This document shows, piece after piece, positions 36,706 through 36,814 of a DNA stretch of 36,814 nt. This DNA comes from an uncultured Bacteroidales bacterium (GTDB lineage Bacteria; Bacteroidota; Bacteroidia; Bacteroidales; Muribaculaceae), in the NCBI GenBank assembly GCA_902776835.1, contig CACYRK010000030.1:1-36814 (forward strand). The letters are read 5' to 3'. A model generated the notes under the pieces. That model was not told where the DNA came from. It did no database searches and worked only from the letters and a program-made list of their open reading frames with translations. The translations under genes were made by a program, and so were the position numbers. Position 1 is the stretch's first letter, and each line of letters opens with the position of its first letter.

Positions 36706-36814
36706 TTAATAAATATAATTTTTAAACAAACTTGGTTCACTTGAACCATTGAGTTCATTGACATTGTTGAAATTCTGTTTGTCGAAAAGGTCCCTTAGCG
36801 GGGTCTTGTCGGTC
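36706..36814 (-). CDS. IS4-family (DUF4372-type) transposase, C-terminal fragment cut by the window edge
   Basis: Read from the right edge, the minus strand encodes TDKTPLRDLFDKQNFNNVNE, then LNGSSEPSLFKNYIY and a TAA. This resembles, from memory, the end of DUF4372-containing IS4-type DDE transposases (LLDKTPxxELL...VKELN...LF). Its stop lies a few bases inside the IS terminus, as expected for the transposase of that element. Only 36 codons are visible; whether the rest is intact cannot be seen. Confidence 0.65.
   Translation of the reverse strand, partial: TDKTPLRDLFDKQNFNNVNELNGSSEPSLFKNYIY

Noticed and set aside
36579..36764. 61-codon minus-strand frame MSMNSMVQVNQVCLK...
   Set aside because: It runs through the heptad repeat and the IS terminus. 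The other frame gives a recognisable transposase C-terminus.

Overview
The window looks like chromosomal DNA of a Bacteroidales bacterium, probably a gut member near Muribaculaceae or Prevotellaceae (the family is inference). Three things point there. Many genes are preceded by the Bacteroidales -7 element TAnnTTTG, several with a TTTG about 19-20 bp upstream, and classical ribosome binding sites are rare. The gene content fits: class III fructose-bisphosphatase, a MutA/MutB methylmalonyl-CoA mutase pair, and a huge secreted protease ending in a Por/type IX-like sorting tail. Coding regions are rich in G and C at third codon positions.

Layout. 1-378: no gene, but densely packed hairpins and a transposon-end-like motif. 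379-3475 (minus): GDSL/SGNH esterase, AlbA_2 (Schlafen-type) protein and a C1 bleomycin-hydrolase-like peptidase, close enough to be one transcription unit. 3661-6530 (minus): OmpA-type lipoprotein and class III FBPase, the latter behind a duplicated promoter. 6847-11739: kdsB, a Sel1-repeat protein (minus), the overlapping pair prfA-pyrF, and a uridine phosphorylase. 11831-11989 (minus): a 52-residue protein. 12171-16502: secreted GH2 beta-galactosidase, a decayed duplicate fragment of it, a small membrane protein and a secreted protein whose stop codon abuts a 183-bp palindromic MITE. 16775-20776: rpsO, a hidden 87-residue gene, a lipoprotein, tRNA-Gly(CCC), a divergent HxlR regulator/cupin pair, a second lipoprotein and a FabG-type reductase. 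20831-24478 (minus): dnaE. 24873-28853: mutA-mutB. 28983-29309: a second MITE-like element. 29410-36474 (minus): a 2354-residue subtilisin-like protein. 36633-36814: a heptad tandem repeat and the 3' end of an IS4-type transposase gene running off the window.

How the genes work together. Most are housekeeping: translation (rpsO, prfA, tRNA-Gly), replication (dnaE), pyrimidine metabolism (pyrF, uridine phosphorylase), LPS Kdo activation (kdsB), gluconeogenesis (fbp) and the succinate-propionate route (mutAB). Around them sit secreted or surface functions suited to a gut polymer degrader: beta-galactosidase, esterase, peptidase and giant protease. The less explained parts are the giant protease, with three copies of a domain of about 200 residues that I cannot name, the small proteins, and a set of short mobile elements. 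No CRISPR array, phage module or defence island was seen.
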